Source: an uncultured Butyricicoccus sp.
Lineage (GTDB): Bacteria > Bacillota > Clostridia > Oscillospirales > Butyricicoccaceae
Length of the DNA: 21,461 nt
Direction of reading: 5' to 3'
Assembly (NCBI GenBank): GCA_900557315.1
Contig: USSI01000007.1
Span: 1 to 21,461, forward strand
The notes beneath the pieces were generated by a model that made no database searches, was not told where the DNA came from, and saw only the letters and a list, made by a program, of their open reading frames with translations. The position numbers and the translations under genes were made by a program. Below are positions 14,698 to 21,461 of this stretch, piece by piece (position 1 is the stretch's first letter; every line of letters begins with the position of its first letter).

Positions 14698-15630
14698 CTA
14701 TCCGGGCATATCCCATTGCTTTACCCCATCAAAATAGGGGCGCTGTTTGCGCAGCCGGAAATCGTCTTCATCCTTCTTCCTCCAATCATACAGCCCTTCG
14801 CCGGCTGCCTGACCTGTTTTTCCGGACGTAATGCCGCGCTTGACAATCTCCTGAATCTCCTTTGTATCGCACAGGTCCGGATAGACGTTTTCCGCAATCG
14901 TCTTTTCCAGATCGAAACCCACCGCATCAAAGTACTCCAGCAGGCCGATCGAAGCATACCGCATGCCCACTGCATATTGAACGGCCTTATCAATGTCCTC
15001 CGCACTGGCCACGCCCTGCTCGATCAGGTAGAGTGCCTCACGAAACAGCGCCTGTGCAAAACGGTTTACCAGGAAGCCCGGGACACTGCGGCTCAAAACG
15101 ACAACCTGGCGGTGCAGCGTCCTGAGCAGCGCAAGGGTTCGGTTCACCGCGCTGTCCTGCGTCCTTTGATGCCGGACGACCTCGACCAGCGGCAGCATAT
15201 GAACCGGCTGGAAGGGATGCGCAATCAAAAGGGATTCCGGTTTTGCCGTCAGTCCCGCCAGAATTTCCGCATCAATCGAGGACGTGCATGATGCAATCAC
15301 AACGTCCGGGTCTGCATGCGCTAAAATATTGGCATAAACCGCTTGTTTGATTGCGCTGTCTTCTGCAACCGCTTCAAAAACATAAGTGCAGCCGTCCAAT
15401 GCCTGCAGGTCATTTGTCACGCGGAGCAGTGCCAGCGCGGCCGCTTTGTTCCGCTCCGTGGCAAGCCCCTGTGCAATCAGATCGTCCCAGTTCTGCTCAA
15501 CCGCTTTGCAGCAGCGCCGCAAGCCATGTTCCGAATGGCCGATCACCGTGCAGGGGATGCCGTGGCCAATCACCAGGGTCGCCTGGCAGGAACCGATTGT
15601 CCCCGCCCCATATACCGCAATTTTCTCCAT
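14698..15630 (-). CDS. 3-hydroxyacyl-CoA dehydrogenase-family protein (hydroxyacid dehydrogenase)
   Basis: This 310-residue NAD-dependent enzyme has the 3-hydroxyacyl-CoA dehydrogenase fold. The N-terminal Rossmann domain has GAGTIG (8-13), FEAVAED (85-91) and SCTSSID (114-120). AHPFQPVHMLPLVEVV (137-152) carries the catalytic His138 and Glu150, and PGFLVNR (184-190) marks the linker. The C-terminal helical domain follows. The HPFQPV..LPLVEVV form resembles L-carnitine and L-gulonate dehydrogenases more than acyl-CoA enzymes, so the substrate may be a free 3-hydroxyacid. ATG at 15630 has AAGGAG seven bases upstream. It follows an SDR gene by only 10 bases. The two enzymes probably act on related 3-hydroxy acids; the exact substrate is not visible. 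Confidence 0.85.
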   Translation of the reverse strand: MEKIAVYGAGTIGSCQATLVIGHGIPCTVIGHSEHGLRRCCKAVEQNWDDLIAQGLATERNKAAALALLRVTNDLQALDGCTYVFEAVAEDSAIKQAVYANILAHADPDVVIASCTSSIDAEILAGLTAKPESLLIAHPFQPVHMLPLVEVVRHQRTQDSAVNRTLALLRTLHRQVVVLSRSVPGFLVNRFAQALFREALYLIEQGVASAEDIDKAVQYAVGMRYASIGLLEYFDAVGFDLEKTIAENVYPDLCDTKEIQEIVKRGITSGKTGQAAGEGLYDWRKKDEDDFRLRKQRPYFDGVKQWDMPG

Positions 15631-15640
15631 AACAGGCTCC

Positions 15641-16408
15641 TTACATCATGGCCCAGCCATGCGTCAGACGCAGAGACTGGCCGGTCAGCGCGCCCTGATC
15701 CTTTGCCAGGAACGCCAATGTGTTGGCGACATCCTCCACGGTGGTAAATTCACCGTCCACCGTATCCCGCAGCATGATGTCCTTCACCACTTCTTCCGCG
15801 GTTATGCCGAGCGATGCAGCCTGCTCGGGAATCTGCTTTTCCACCAGCGGCGTTTTGATAAAGCTCGGGCAAATCGTGTAGGTATAGATGCCGTACGCCG
15901 CTCCTTCCCGTGCAATCGCTTTTGCCAGCCCGGTCACACCGTGCTTTGCAAAGTTGTACGGCTCTTTCAGTTTCGAGCCGACAAACGACTGGACCGAGCC
16001 GGTGAATACAATCCGTCCGCCCCGGCCCGACTGCTTCATGTGGCGGTACGCTGCACGGGATACCAGAAATGCGCCGTCCGCATGGATTGCCATCATCTTC
16101 CGCCAGTCTTCGAACGGATACTCCTCATACGGATGGACAATCTGGATGCCTGCATTGGACATGGCCAAATCGCATGACCCGTAAACCTCCATCATCCGGT
16201 CAAAACCGGCCTCCACCGCCTTTTCATCGGATACATCCATGGGTACCGCGATTGCCTGCAGGCCGGCATCGGTCAATTCCCCGGCAACCGTTTCCGCTCC
16301 CCGGAGATTGATGTCCGCTACCACCACGCCGTAGCCTTCCTGTGCCATGCGAATTGCACACGCCTTGCCAATGCCGGATGCCGCGCCGGTAATCAAAGCA
16401 GATTGCAT
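15641..16408 (-). CDS. 3-hydroxybutyrate dehydrogenase-like short-chain dehydrogenase
   Basis: This 255-residue classical SDR has TGAASGIG (7-14) for cofactor binding, SNAG (84-87), the catalytic Ser138 in TGSVQSF, and Tyr151 and Lys155 in YNFAKHG. The segment CPSFIKTPLVEKQIPEQA near the C-terminus is characteristic of D-3-hydroxybutyrate dehydrogenases, which interconvert 3-hydroxybutyrate and acetoacetate with NAD. AAGGAGGGA lies upstream of the ATG. It is the first gene of a two-gene operon with the hydroxyacyl-dehydrogenase-family enzyme. I see no acetoacetate-activating enzyme or transporter next to it, so the physiological substrate remains open. Confidence 0.88.
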   Translation of the reverse strand: MQSALITGAASGIGKACAIRMAQEGYGVVVADINLRGAETVAGELTDAGLQAIAVPMDVSDEKAVEAGFDRMMEVYGSCDLAMSNAGIQIVHPYEEYPFEDWRKMMAIHADGAFLVSRAAYRHMKQSGRGGRIVFTGSVQSFVGSKLKEPYNFAKHGVTGLAKAIAREGAAYGIYTYTICPSFIKTPLVEKQIPEQAASLGITAEEVVKDIMLRDTVDGEFTTVEDVANTLAFLAKDQGALTGQSLRLTHGWAMM

Positions 16409-16491
16409 CGTCCTTTGTGTCCCTCCTTAAACCATTCCATTGTACGGATTGAGCGGCCGTATTTCTGCACAGACAGCCTGTTCTTTCGTCA

Positions 16492-16521
16492 ATTATAGTA
16501 TTCTTTCTTTGGGAAAATCAA
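16492..16521 (-). promoter_or_regulatory. Promoter of the SDR/hydroxyacid dehydrogenase operon
   Basis: On the minus strand TTGATT (16516-16521) and a perfect TATAAT (16492-16497) are separated by 18 bases. The leader to the SDR start is about 77 bases. Confidence 0.55.
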
Positions 16522-16553
16522 CAATCATAATCCACCAAAAAGATTTGGCCCAT

Positions 16554-16570
16554 TTATATATAGTATATAA
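16554..16570. promoter_or_regulatory. AT-only inverted repeat in the divergent intergenic region
   Basis: TTATATA-TAG-TATATAA is a perfect 7-bp dyad, about 33 bases upstream of the -35 of the SDR operon. It lies in the 422-base gap 16409-16830, which otherwise holds the two promoters and the CapA leader. It may be an upstream regulator site. I found no gene in this gap. Confidence 0.25.
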
Positions 16571-16649
16571 CTTTTCCCTCTTGCTGCTGTCATGCGAGCC
16601 AGCCCTCCCAAGACGCAAACCGGGACGGTCCGCTCCCACCCGGCGCGCC

Positions 16650-16678
16650 TTGCTGGAAGCACAACTTTATGATATGAT
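16650..16678 (+). promoter_or_regulatory. Candidate promoter of the SLH/CapA gene
   Basis: TTGCTG (16650-16655) and TATGAT (16673-16678) are exactly 17 bases apart. The predicted start near 16685 would place the structured element 16694-16788 at the very 5' end of the transcript. Confidence 0.5.
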
Positions 16679-16693
16679 ACCTGCATACAGTGG

Positions 16694-16788
16694 ATTTTCG
16701 AGATATTTCAACAGGCGCTGCAGCATACGCAGGCGTGGGACGCTCCGCGTCAGCGTCGTATCCGTTCCGTTGAAATATCATTGAAAAT
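16694..16788 (+). promoter_or_regulatory. Strongly structured leader RNA element
   Basis: GATATTTCAAC (16702-16712) is perfectly complementary to 16769-16779. After a small internal loop the stem continues with ATTTTC (16694-16699) and GAAAAT (16783-16788). Inside, AGCGTCGTAT (16752-16761) can pair with GACGCT (16739-16744) and ATACG (16725-16729). No U-tract follows, so it is not a plain terminator. It matches no riboswitch class I know. It could be a cis-regulatory leader or a small inverted-repeat element. Confidence 0.45.
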
Positions 16789-16830
16789 ATAGCGCCTTGC
16801 GCGCACACAGATGGGAAGGGGTGCGAAGCG

Positions 16831-18582
16831 ATGAGAAAAGCAGTTTGTACCCTTGTGCTGGCAGCCATGCTGTCCGGGACAGGGGCGGGGGCATGGGACA
16901 GTTCCGTGGTCACAATGAGCCGCTGGGCGGAGGCGGGCATCGCCGCCGCCTACGAAAGCGGGGCTGTTTCGGACGATTTTGACTTGGGTACGGATTATAC
17001 CAGGCCGATCACCCGTGCGCAGATGGCGCGGCTGACAGTCGATCTGGTGCTTGACGAACAGCAAACGACACTGCCCGCTCTGGCCGGGGAACTCGGTATC
17101 CAACTGGAGATGGCGCCGCTATCGCCCGCCGAGGAAGCAGCGGAAGCGGAAACCGACGCGGAAAGTGTCCCCGCCGCTTCCGATTCGGACGAAGGCCTGC
17201 CCGCAGATGCGGCGGAAGAGCCAGCCGAAACCAATGCGCCGCCAACCGGCAGCGAAGCCGGGGAACAGACGGCCGCAGAAGAACCCCCAAACGGGGACCC
17301 GCTTGACGGCGGGCTGCCCGCTGTTGCCTTCGGCAGTTTTTCGGACACGCAGAGCGTGTATGTCGAAACGGCAGCACAGCTCGGCATTGTCAACGGGGCG
17401 AACGGGCTGTTCCGCCCGGATGACCAGGTCTCGCGCGCAGAGGCGGCGGCTATGATGGAGCGGTGCATGGGTGTGCTCGGCCGGACGGAAGCCAACCGCC
17501 AGCCGCAGCAGTTTGCAGACAGCTATGCAATCCCCCGCTGGGCGGTCCAATCCGTCAAATATGTTTCCGGCCGGACCGACCGTTCCGGGCAGGCCGTCAT
17601 GAGCGGTTCCGGCGGCAAATTCTCACCACAGGACAGCTACACGATCGAGCAGGCAATCCTGTCCATCGGACGGATGCAAAGCTCGCTGCAGATCACGGAC
17701 GTTGCCGAGGGCTGGCGCAGCGCACCGGGATATGACAGCGTATCGCTTGCGCTCACCTTCGGCGGCGACTGCACGCTCGGGCGCGGGCACGATTTCGCAT
17801 ACAGCGGCTCGTTCGACGAAATGTACGACCAGAAGGGCGCGTCCTATTTCTTTTCCGGCATCCCGGAGTTTTTTGACGACGATCTGACAATGGTAAACTT
17901 TGAGGGCACGCTGACCAATGCGACGGCGCACGCGGACAAGACGTTTGTCTTCAAAGGCCGGCCGGAATATGCCAAGGTGCTGGATGCGGGCAGCATTGAC
18001 GTGGTCTCACTCGCCAACAATCATTCCATGGATTATTTGCAGCGCGGCTTTGACGATACGGTGCGCTACCTGTCCCCTTACGTTCAGGTTTCGGCATATG
18101 ACCGTATGCCGATCGTAACGGTGAAGGGCGTGCGGATCGGATTTGCCTCCAATGTCGGCTGGTCGTTCGATCAGGCGCAGAAGCAGTTTATTGAAAACGC
18201 TGTCCGCTCCCTGCGGGAGCGCGGGGCGGAGCTTATTGTGTTCAATTACCACTGGGGGATTGAGCGCTCGTATCACAGCGATCCCACCCAGCAGGCGATC
18301 GGGCACTACTGCATCGACCAGGGCGCGGACCTGGTCATCGGCCACCATCCGCACGTTGTGCAGGAGGTGGAAACCTATAAGGGCAAGCAGATCGCCTATT
18401 CCTTGGGCAATCTGGTGTTCGGCGGCAACAACAACCCGACGGATAAAAACTGCCTGATCTACCGCCACACCATTACACTCGATCTGGACAGCCGGCAGGT
18501 GACCGCATCCTCCTATCAGGCAATCCCATATTCCGTATCTTCCGTATCCTGGCGGAACGATTATCATCCGGTAAAGCGGTGA
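16831..18582 (+). CDS. Surface protein with S-layer homology repeats and a CapA-type domain
   Basis: This 583-residue exported protein has a signal peptide ending near AGA-WD (residues 1-21). One S-layer homology-like unit (about 28-75, ending TRAQMARLTVDLV) is followed by an Ala/Glu/Pro-rich acidic linker (about 95-162) and two more units (SDTQSVYVETAAQLGIVNG with FRPDDQVSRAEAAAMM, then FADSYAIPRWAVQSVKYV). From about 305 to the end is a CapA/PgsA metallophosphatase-like domain: LTFGGDCTLGRG, NFEGTLTN, LANNHSMDY, FNYHWGIE and GHHPHVV, all hallmark motifs of the poly-gamma-glutamate capsule protein family. The SLH units would hold it to secondary wall polymer, with the enzyme at the cell surface. 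No capB, capC or capE genes are nearby, so capsule synthesis is not implied. GGAAGGGG precedes the ATG. Confidence 0.9.
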   Translation: MRKAVCTLVLAAMLSGTGAGAWDSSVVTMSRWAEAGIAAAYESGAVSDDFDLGTDYTRPITRAQMARLTVDLVLDEQQTTLPALAGELGIQLEMAPLSPAEEAAEAETDAESVPAASDSDEGLPADAAEEPAETNAPPTGSEAGEQTAAEEPPNGDPLDGGLPAVAFGSFSDTQSVYVETAAQLGIVNGANGLFRPDDQVSRAEAAAMMERCMGVLGRTEANRQPQQFADSYAIPRWAVQSVKYVSGRTDRSGQAVMSGSGGKFSPQDSYTIEQAILSIGRMQSSLQITDVAEGWRSAPGYDSVSLALTFGGDCTLGRGHDFAYSGSFDEMYDQKGASYFFSGIPEFFDDDLTMVNFEGTLTNATAHADKTFVFKGRPEYAKVLDAGSIDVVSLANNHSMDYLQRGFDDTVRYLSPYVQVSAYDRMPIVTVKGVRIGFASNVGWSFDQAQKQFIENAVRSLRERGAELIVFNYHWGIERSYHSDPTQQAIGHYCIDQGADLVIGHHPHVVQEVETYKGKQIAYSLGNLVFGGNNNPTDKNCLIYRHTITLDLDSRQVTASSYQAIPYSVSSVSWRNDYHPVKR

Positions 18583-18665
18583 GCCGGCCGGGCGCATCAT
18601 GGGACAAAACAACCGCGGCAAGCGGCAGGAATACACATCGACGGTATACACAGGGGGCTGTAAGA

Positions 18666-19538
18666 TTGCGTACTGACTCAGAAATGATGGATTTAATGAT
18701 CCATACGGCAAAAACAGATGACAGGGTTTTGGCGGCCTATCTGAAAGGGTCACGGACCAACCCGCAGGTTCCCAAAGACCGGTATCAGGATTTTGACATT
18801 ATGTATGTGGTCAAGGAGACAAAGAGCTTTATTTCTGATCCGGGCTGGCTGGAAGGTTTCGGAAAAATTATCTTAAAACAAGAGCAGGATGATGACTTTG
18901 GCTATGGGGATCGTTTCGGCATACGCAGCCACTATGAGGAGAGCTATTCCTGGCTTTTGCTGTTTGAAGACGGGAACCGCATTGACATTGGCGTGGAAAC
19001 CACAGCGGCGCTGGAAAAAGGGACAAACCGGAACAAGCTGTTTCTTCCGCTTCTGGACAAAACCGGCTGCCTGCCCAAGCTGCCGCCTCCAACCGATGTG
19101 GATTTTCATGTAACCCCGCCAACGGCCAAACAGTTCCGGGGCTGCTGCAATACGTTTTTCTGGTCGCTGTGCGATGTGGTCAAGGGGATTGCACGGGATG
19201 AACTCCCCTTTGCGATGGCCACCTATAACGATCTGGTCCATCCGATGCTGGAAAAAATGCTGAACTGGTATATTGGAATCCATACCAACTATTCCGTTTC
19301 CTGCGGCAAGCTGAATAAATACTTTAAAAAGTATTTATCAGAGCAAACCTACCTGCAATACCGGAAAACATATACCGACGGCAACTATGCGCACTTTGCG
19401 GCGGCCATTGATGTTTCCTGTGAATTATTTCACCAAACTGCGCAGTTCGTTGCGGAACAGTCCGGCTATGTATACCCGCAGGGAGATGAGGACGGGTTCC
19501 ACCGGTATGCGGAGATCATCAAAGAGATGCAGGCATAG
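18666..19538 (+). CDS. Aminoglycoside 6-adenylyltransferase family protein (ANT(6)-like)
   Basis: This 290-residue cytosolic nucleotidyltransferase is of the ANT(6)/AadE family, whose known members inactivate streptomycin by adenylylation. The start is TTG at 18666, because AGGGGG lies 8 bases before it and the product then begins MRTDSEMMDLMIHTA, as in known members. Active-site parts are KGSRTNP (27-33), DFD (42-44) and NRIDIGV (104-110, third acidic residue Asp107). The helical C-terminal half (FFWSLCDVVKGIARDELPFA, HPMLEKMLNWYIG) is also typical. Length is normal. It lies 83 bases after the CapA gene, perhaps cotranscribed. No transposon or integron parts flank it, so it looks like a resident gene; whether it confers resistance cannot be judged from the sequence. 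Confidence 0.88.
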   Translation: MRTDSEMMDLMIHTAKTDDRVLAAYLKGSRTNPQVPKDRYQDFDIMYVVKETKSFISDPGWLEGFGKIILKQEQDDDFGYGDRFGIRSHYEESYSWLLLFEDGNRIDIGVETTAALEKGTNRNKLFLPLLDKTGCLPKLPPPTDVDFHVTPPTAKQFRGCCNTFFWSLCDVVKGIARDELPFAMATYNDLVHPMLEKMLNWYIGIHTNYSVSCGKLNKYFKKYLSEQTYLQYRKTYTDGNYAHFAAAIDVSCELFHQTAQFVAEQSGYVYPQGDEDGFHRYAEIIKEMQA

Positions 19539-19701
19539 CAAAAGGATGTCCCTCACGCCAGCTTCTTTGGTTTCGCCGCTTCCTTGTGCCCTGCGCGCTA
19601 TTTTGCAAAATTTATTTTTCCTTTTTGAATGGATTTCCCTTTCCCGGTCGTGTTATGGATGAAGGCGGAAACACTGCTGTATCACAAAGGAGGCAACGAG
19701 T

Positions 19702-19983
19702 ATGAAAAAGGTACGGACTGGTATATTGGCTGCAGCGCTGCTGCTTTCCATCGGTGTAACAGGGGCGTTCGCCGCTGGCCCCGGCTGGGGATGGCACGCA
19801 GGCTGGAACAACTGTCCCGCATCCGACGCATCCTGCCGCTATGACGCGGATGGAGACGGCGTTTGCGACACCTGCGGGTCAGGTGCAAACTACGTCGATG
19901 AAGACGGCGACGGCGTGTGCGATCATTTTGACGGCAGCCGCTGCGGTTCCGGCCGCGGCATGGGCAGAGGATACAGCAGATAA
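19702..19983 (+). CDS. Small secreted Cys-rich protein with two DxDGDGVCD repeats
   Basis: This is a 93-residue pre-protein. A signal peptide (MKKVRTG, hydrophobic core, AFA-A cleavage near residue 24) leaves about 69 residues. These contain six cysteines and two calcium-loop-like repeats, DADGDGVCD (48-56) and DEDGDGVCD (66-74), similar to thrombospondin type 3 or dockerin-like loops, and a Gly/Arg-rich tail (SGRGMGRGYSR). AAAGGAGG lies 9 bases before the ATG. The upstream 163-base gap after 19538 is AT-rich with an ATTTTGCAAAAT palindrome (19600-19611) but no convincing terminator. It ends 19 bases before the sigma factor start, so it is the first gene of a signalling operon. Its function is unknown; a calcium- or redox-sensitive extracellular ligand is a guess. 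Confidence 0.85.
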   Translation: MKKVRTGILAAALLLSIGVTGAFAAGPGWGWHAGWNNCPASDASCRYDADGDGVCDTCGSGANYVDEDGDGVCDHFDGSRCGSGRGMGRGYSR

Positions 19984-20002
19984 CACAACGGCAGGTGGGG
20001 TC

Positions 20003-20485
20003 TTGCGGAAGGAACAGGAGATCAACGAGGCGATCGAACGGTATGCGGATACCGTCCGCCGGCTCTGCATGCTCCATCTCAAAAACCATGCCGACACCGA
20101 GGATATTTTCCAGACCGTATTTCTCAAATATGCCCTGCACACCGAGCCCTTCGCGGATGCAGAGCACGAAAAGGCATGGCTGATCCGCGTCACGATCAAT
20201 GCCTGCAAGGACCTGCTCAAGAGCTTTTTCCGCAGCCGCACAGTTTCCCTTGACGAGGTGCTGGAGCAGCCCGCAGAACTTCCCCCGGACCACCGCGAAG
20301 TCCTTGAGGCAGTGCTGTCTCTGCCGCAGAAGTACCGGGATGTGATCTACCTGCACTATTACGAGGGCTATTCTGCGCCCGAAATCGGCCGCATCCTGAA
20401 AAAGAACGTCAACACGGTCTACACGCTGCTGGGCCGCGCCAGACAGCAGCTGCGCGAAACATTGGGAGGTGAGGGCGATGCATGA
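20003..20485 (+). CDS. ECF-type RNA polymerase sigma factor (sigma-70 family)
   Basis: This is a 160-residue alternative sigma factor. Region 2 covers about residues 10-75 (IERYADTVRRLCMLHLKN, DTEDIFQTVFLKYAL, WLIRVTINACKDLLK). Region 4 covers about 105-153 (LPQKYRDVIYLHYYEGYSAPEIG, then NVNTVYTLLGRARQQLRETL with its recognition helix). Region 3 is missing, as expected for ECF factors. I start at TTG 20003 after AGGTGGGG; the open frame extends back across the small secreted gene, but that part does not resemble a sigma factor. The stop overlaps the anti-sigma start by 8 bases, a strong sign of coupled synthesis. It should direct polymerase to stress or envelope promoters when released from its membrane partner. 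Confidence 0.93.
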   Translation: MRKEQEINEAIERYADTVRRLCMLHLKNHADTEDIFQTVFLKYALHTEPFADAEHEKAWLIRVTINACKDLLKSFFRSRTVSLDEVLEQPAELPPDHREVLEAVLSLPQKYRDVIYLHYYEGYSAPEIGRILKKNVNTVYTLLGRARQQLRETLGGEGDA

Positions 20486-21257
20486 CAAAATCCGGGCGGC
20501 GTTCGGCGAGATTCACGCGGAAGAAGCGCTGAAGGACCGGACACGCGCCTATCTCGCCCGCCAAACACAAGGCCGCCGCCGAAGGCTGTCCAGCCGGATG
20601 CGGCTTGTCCCCACGCTGGCCTGCTGCCTGCTCGTGCTGCTGGCGGGCTGGGGCGGGTATCACACATATTTCATCCCTTCCTCGATCATCAGCATTGACG
20701 TCAACCCCTCCCTTGAACTGGGCGTCAACCGGTTTGACCGGGTGATTTCGATAGCGGGTTATAATGATGACGGTGTTGCCCTCGCCAATGCGGTGGATGT
20801 CAAACACATGGATTATGCGCAGGCACTTGTCTGCATTCTGGACAGCGACGCTTTCGCGCCCTATGCTTCCGAGGATGCGGCGGTATCCATCGCTGTATTC
20901 GGCTCGGACGAACAAAAAAGCAGTGAGATGCTCTCGCAGGTGGAAGCCTGCACGGCAGGCTACCGCAACACCCACTGCTATGCGGATAATATAGAGGTCG
21001 CCGCAGCGGCCCATGAGGCGGGATTGTCGTGCGGCAAATACCGCGCCTATCTCGAACTGCATGAGCTCGATCCCGCCGTCACTCCCGAGGACATCCAGGG
21101 GATGACCATGCGGGAGATCCGCGACCGCATTGCAGCCCTGTCCGGCGGCAACAGCTCTGTCCAGACAAAGGAAACAGGCACTTCGTCCGGCGGCGGGCAT
21201 CATGGCAGCGGCGCAGGAAACGGTAATGGAAAGCGGCGTCACGCGCGGGGGCAGTAA
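20478..21257 (+). CDS. RsgI-like membrane anti-sigma factor
   Basis: This 259-residue single-pass membrane protein is predicted to hold the sigma factor at 20003-20485. The cytosolic N-terminus (1-40) begins MHDKIRAAFGEIHAEEALKD and ends in a basic stretch (RRRR). The transmembrane helix is about 43-61 (LVPTLACCLLVLLAGW). Outside, SIISIDVNPSLELGVNRFDRVIS (about 69-91) is the hallmark of the RsgI extracytoplasmic domain, including the Asn76-Pro77 bond that is self-cleaved in studied RsgI proteins. A mixed domain to about 220 follows, and the end is a Gly/Ser/His/Arg-rich tail (GGGHHGSGAGNGNGKRRHARG). GGAGG precedes the ATG at 20478, which overlaps the sigma stop by 8 bases. I see no carbohydrate-binding module in the tail. 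Confidence 0.88.
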   Translation: MHDKIRAAFGEIHAEEALKDRTRAYLARQTQGRRRRLSSRMRLVPTLACCLLVLLAGWGGYHTYFIPSSIISIDVNPSLELGVNRFDRVISIAGYNDDGVALANAVDVKHMDYAQALVCILDSDAFAPYASEDAAVSIAVFGSDEQKSSEMLSQVEACTAGYRNTHCYADNIEVAAAAHEAGLSCGKYRAYLELHELDPAVTPEDIQGMTMREIRDRIAALSGGNSSVQTKETGTSSGGGHHGSGAGNGNGKRRHARGQ

Positions 21258-21310
21258 TTCCCCGCTGCGGTTCCTTTGCCGCGCATGGACATCCGCCGAT
21301 GGATAAAACA

Positions 21311-21367
21311 AACCCTGTCAGGCGCGAAATTCCGATTGCAGGAATGCCGCGCTTAGCAGGGTTTTTT
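21311..21367 (+). terminator. Terminator of the sigma/anti-sigma operon
   Basis: AACCCTG (21311-21317) pairs with CAGGGTT (21357-21363). Within it GGCGCG/CGCGC and ATTCC/GGAAT form further stems, giving a long interrupted hairpin that runs into TTTTTT. The remaining 94 bases to the window end show no assignable gene. Confidence 0.8.
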
Positions 21368-21461
21368 CACGGCCATATTCTCTTTTCACACAAGCAAATA
21401 TTGCGGTTTCGAGCTGATGCCGGAGAAATATTCCTATGCGCGGGCACTCATGCCCTGTCAT

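Noticed and set aside
16440..16784. A 114-codon open frame in the gap before the SLH/CapA gene
   Set aside because: It has no ribosome site, its composition is not coding-like, and it overlaps the two promoters and the structured leader.
19600..19611. ATTTTGCAAAAT palindrome after the ANT(6)-like gene as a terminator
   Set aside because: The stem is AT-only and weak. The following T-rich stretch alone is not enough, so I leave the end of that transcript undefined.
21368..21461. Possible gene fragment at the right edge, on either strand
   Set aside because: Both strands are open for part of this stretch and one frame looks protein-like, but it is broken by a stop codon. The segment is too short to support a call.

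Overview
The window is a stretch of about 58% G+C chromosomal DNA. It most likely comes from a gut Clostridia/Oscillospirales-type Firmicute. The support is strong GGAGG-type ribosome sites, several TTG and GTG starts, sigma-A-like promoters, intrinsic terminators, Gram-positive style envelope genes (S-layer homology plus CapA domains, an MMPL pump without an outer-membrane partner) and an ECF sigma/RsgI-like anti-sigma pair. I saw no rRNA, tRNA, CRISPR, insertion sequence or phage gene.

Region 1 (1-9300) is a sugar/cyclitol locus. It holds three AraC regulators of the same build, an IolE-like TIM-barrel enzyme followed by a Gfo/Idh/MocA dehydrogenase (+ strand), and a converging minus-strand operon of a GPH-type sugar symporter, IolG (myo-inositol 2-dehydrogenase) and a second TIM-barrel isomerase. 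The other classical inositol genes (iolB, iolC, iolD, iolJ) are absent. Three reading-frame anomalies lie here: the first AraC is joined in frame to a phosphofructokinase fragment, the second AraC has a frameshift near its start, and the symporter has a frameshift in its middle. They may be real decay or sequence/assembly error.

Region 2 (9330-14620) is an envelope transport unit: a divergent TetR regulator, a 12-TM-type MMPL/RND exporter and, overlapping it by 14 bases, a 706-residue secreted coiled-coil protein that looks like a dedicated partner of the pump.

Region 3 (14690-16530) is a two-gene minus-strand operon: a 3-hydroxybutyrate-dehydrogenase-like SDR followed by a 3-hydroxyacyl-CoA-dehydrogenase-family enzyme. 

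Region 4 (16640-19540) carries an S-layer-homology/CapA fusion preceded by a strongly structured leader, then an ANT(6)-type aminoglycoside adenylyltransferase.

Region 5 (19700-21370) is a compact signalling operon: a tiny secreted Cys-rich protein with two DxDGDGVCD repeats, an ECF sigma factor and an RsgI-like membrane anti-sigma factor, closed by a long terminator.

The most interesting items are the peptide/sigma/anti-sigma trio, the MMPL plus coiled-coil unit, the phosphofructokinase-AraC chimera, the paired oxidoreductase/TIM-barrel enzymes, and a near-identical GAACCNGTTC palindrome in front of both a regulator and the symporter operon.
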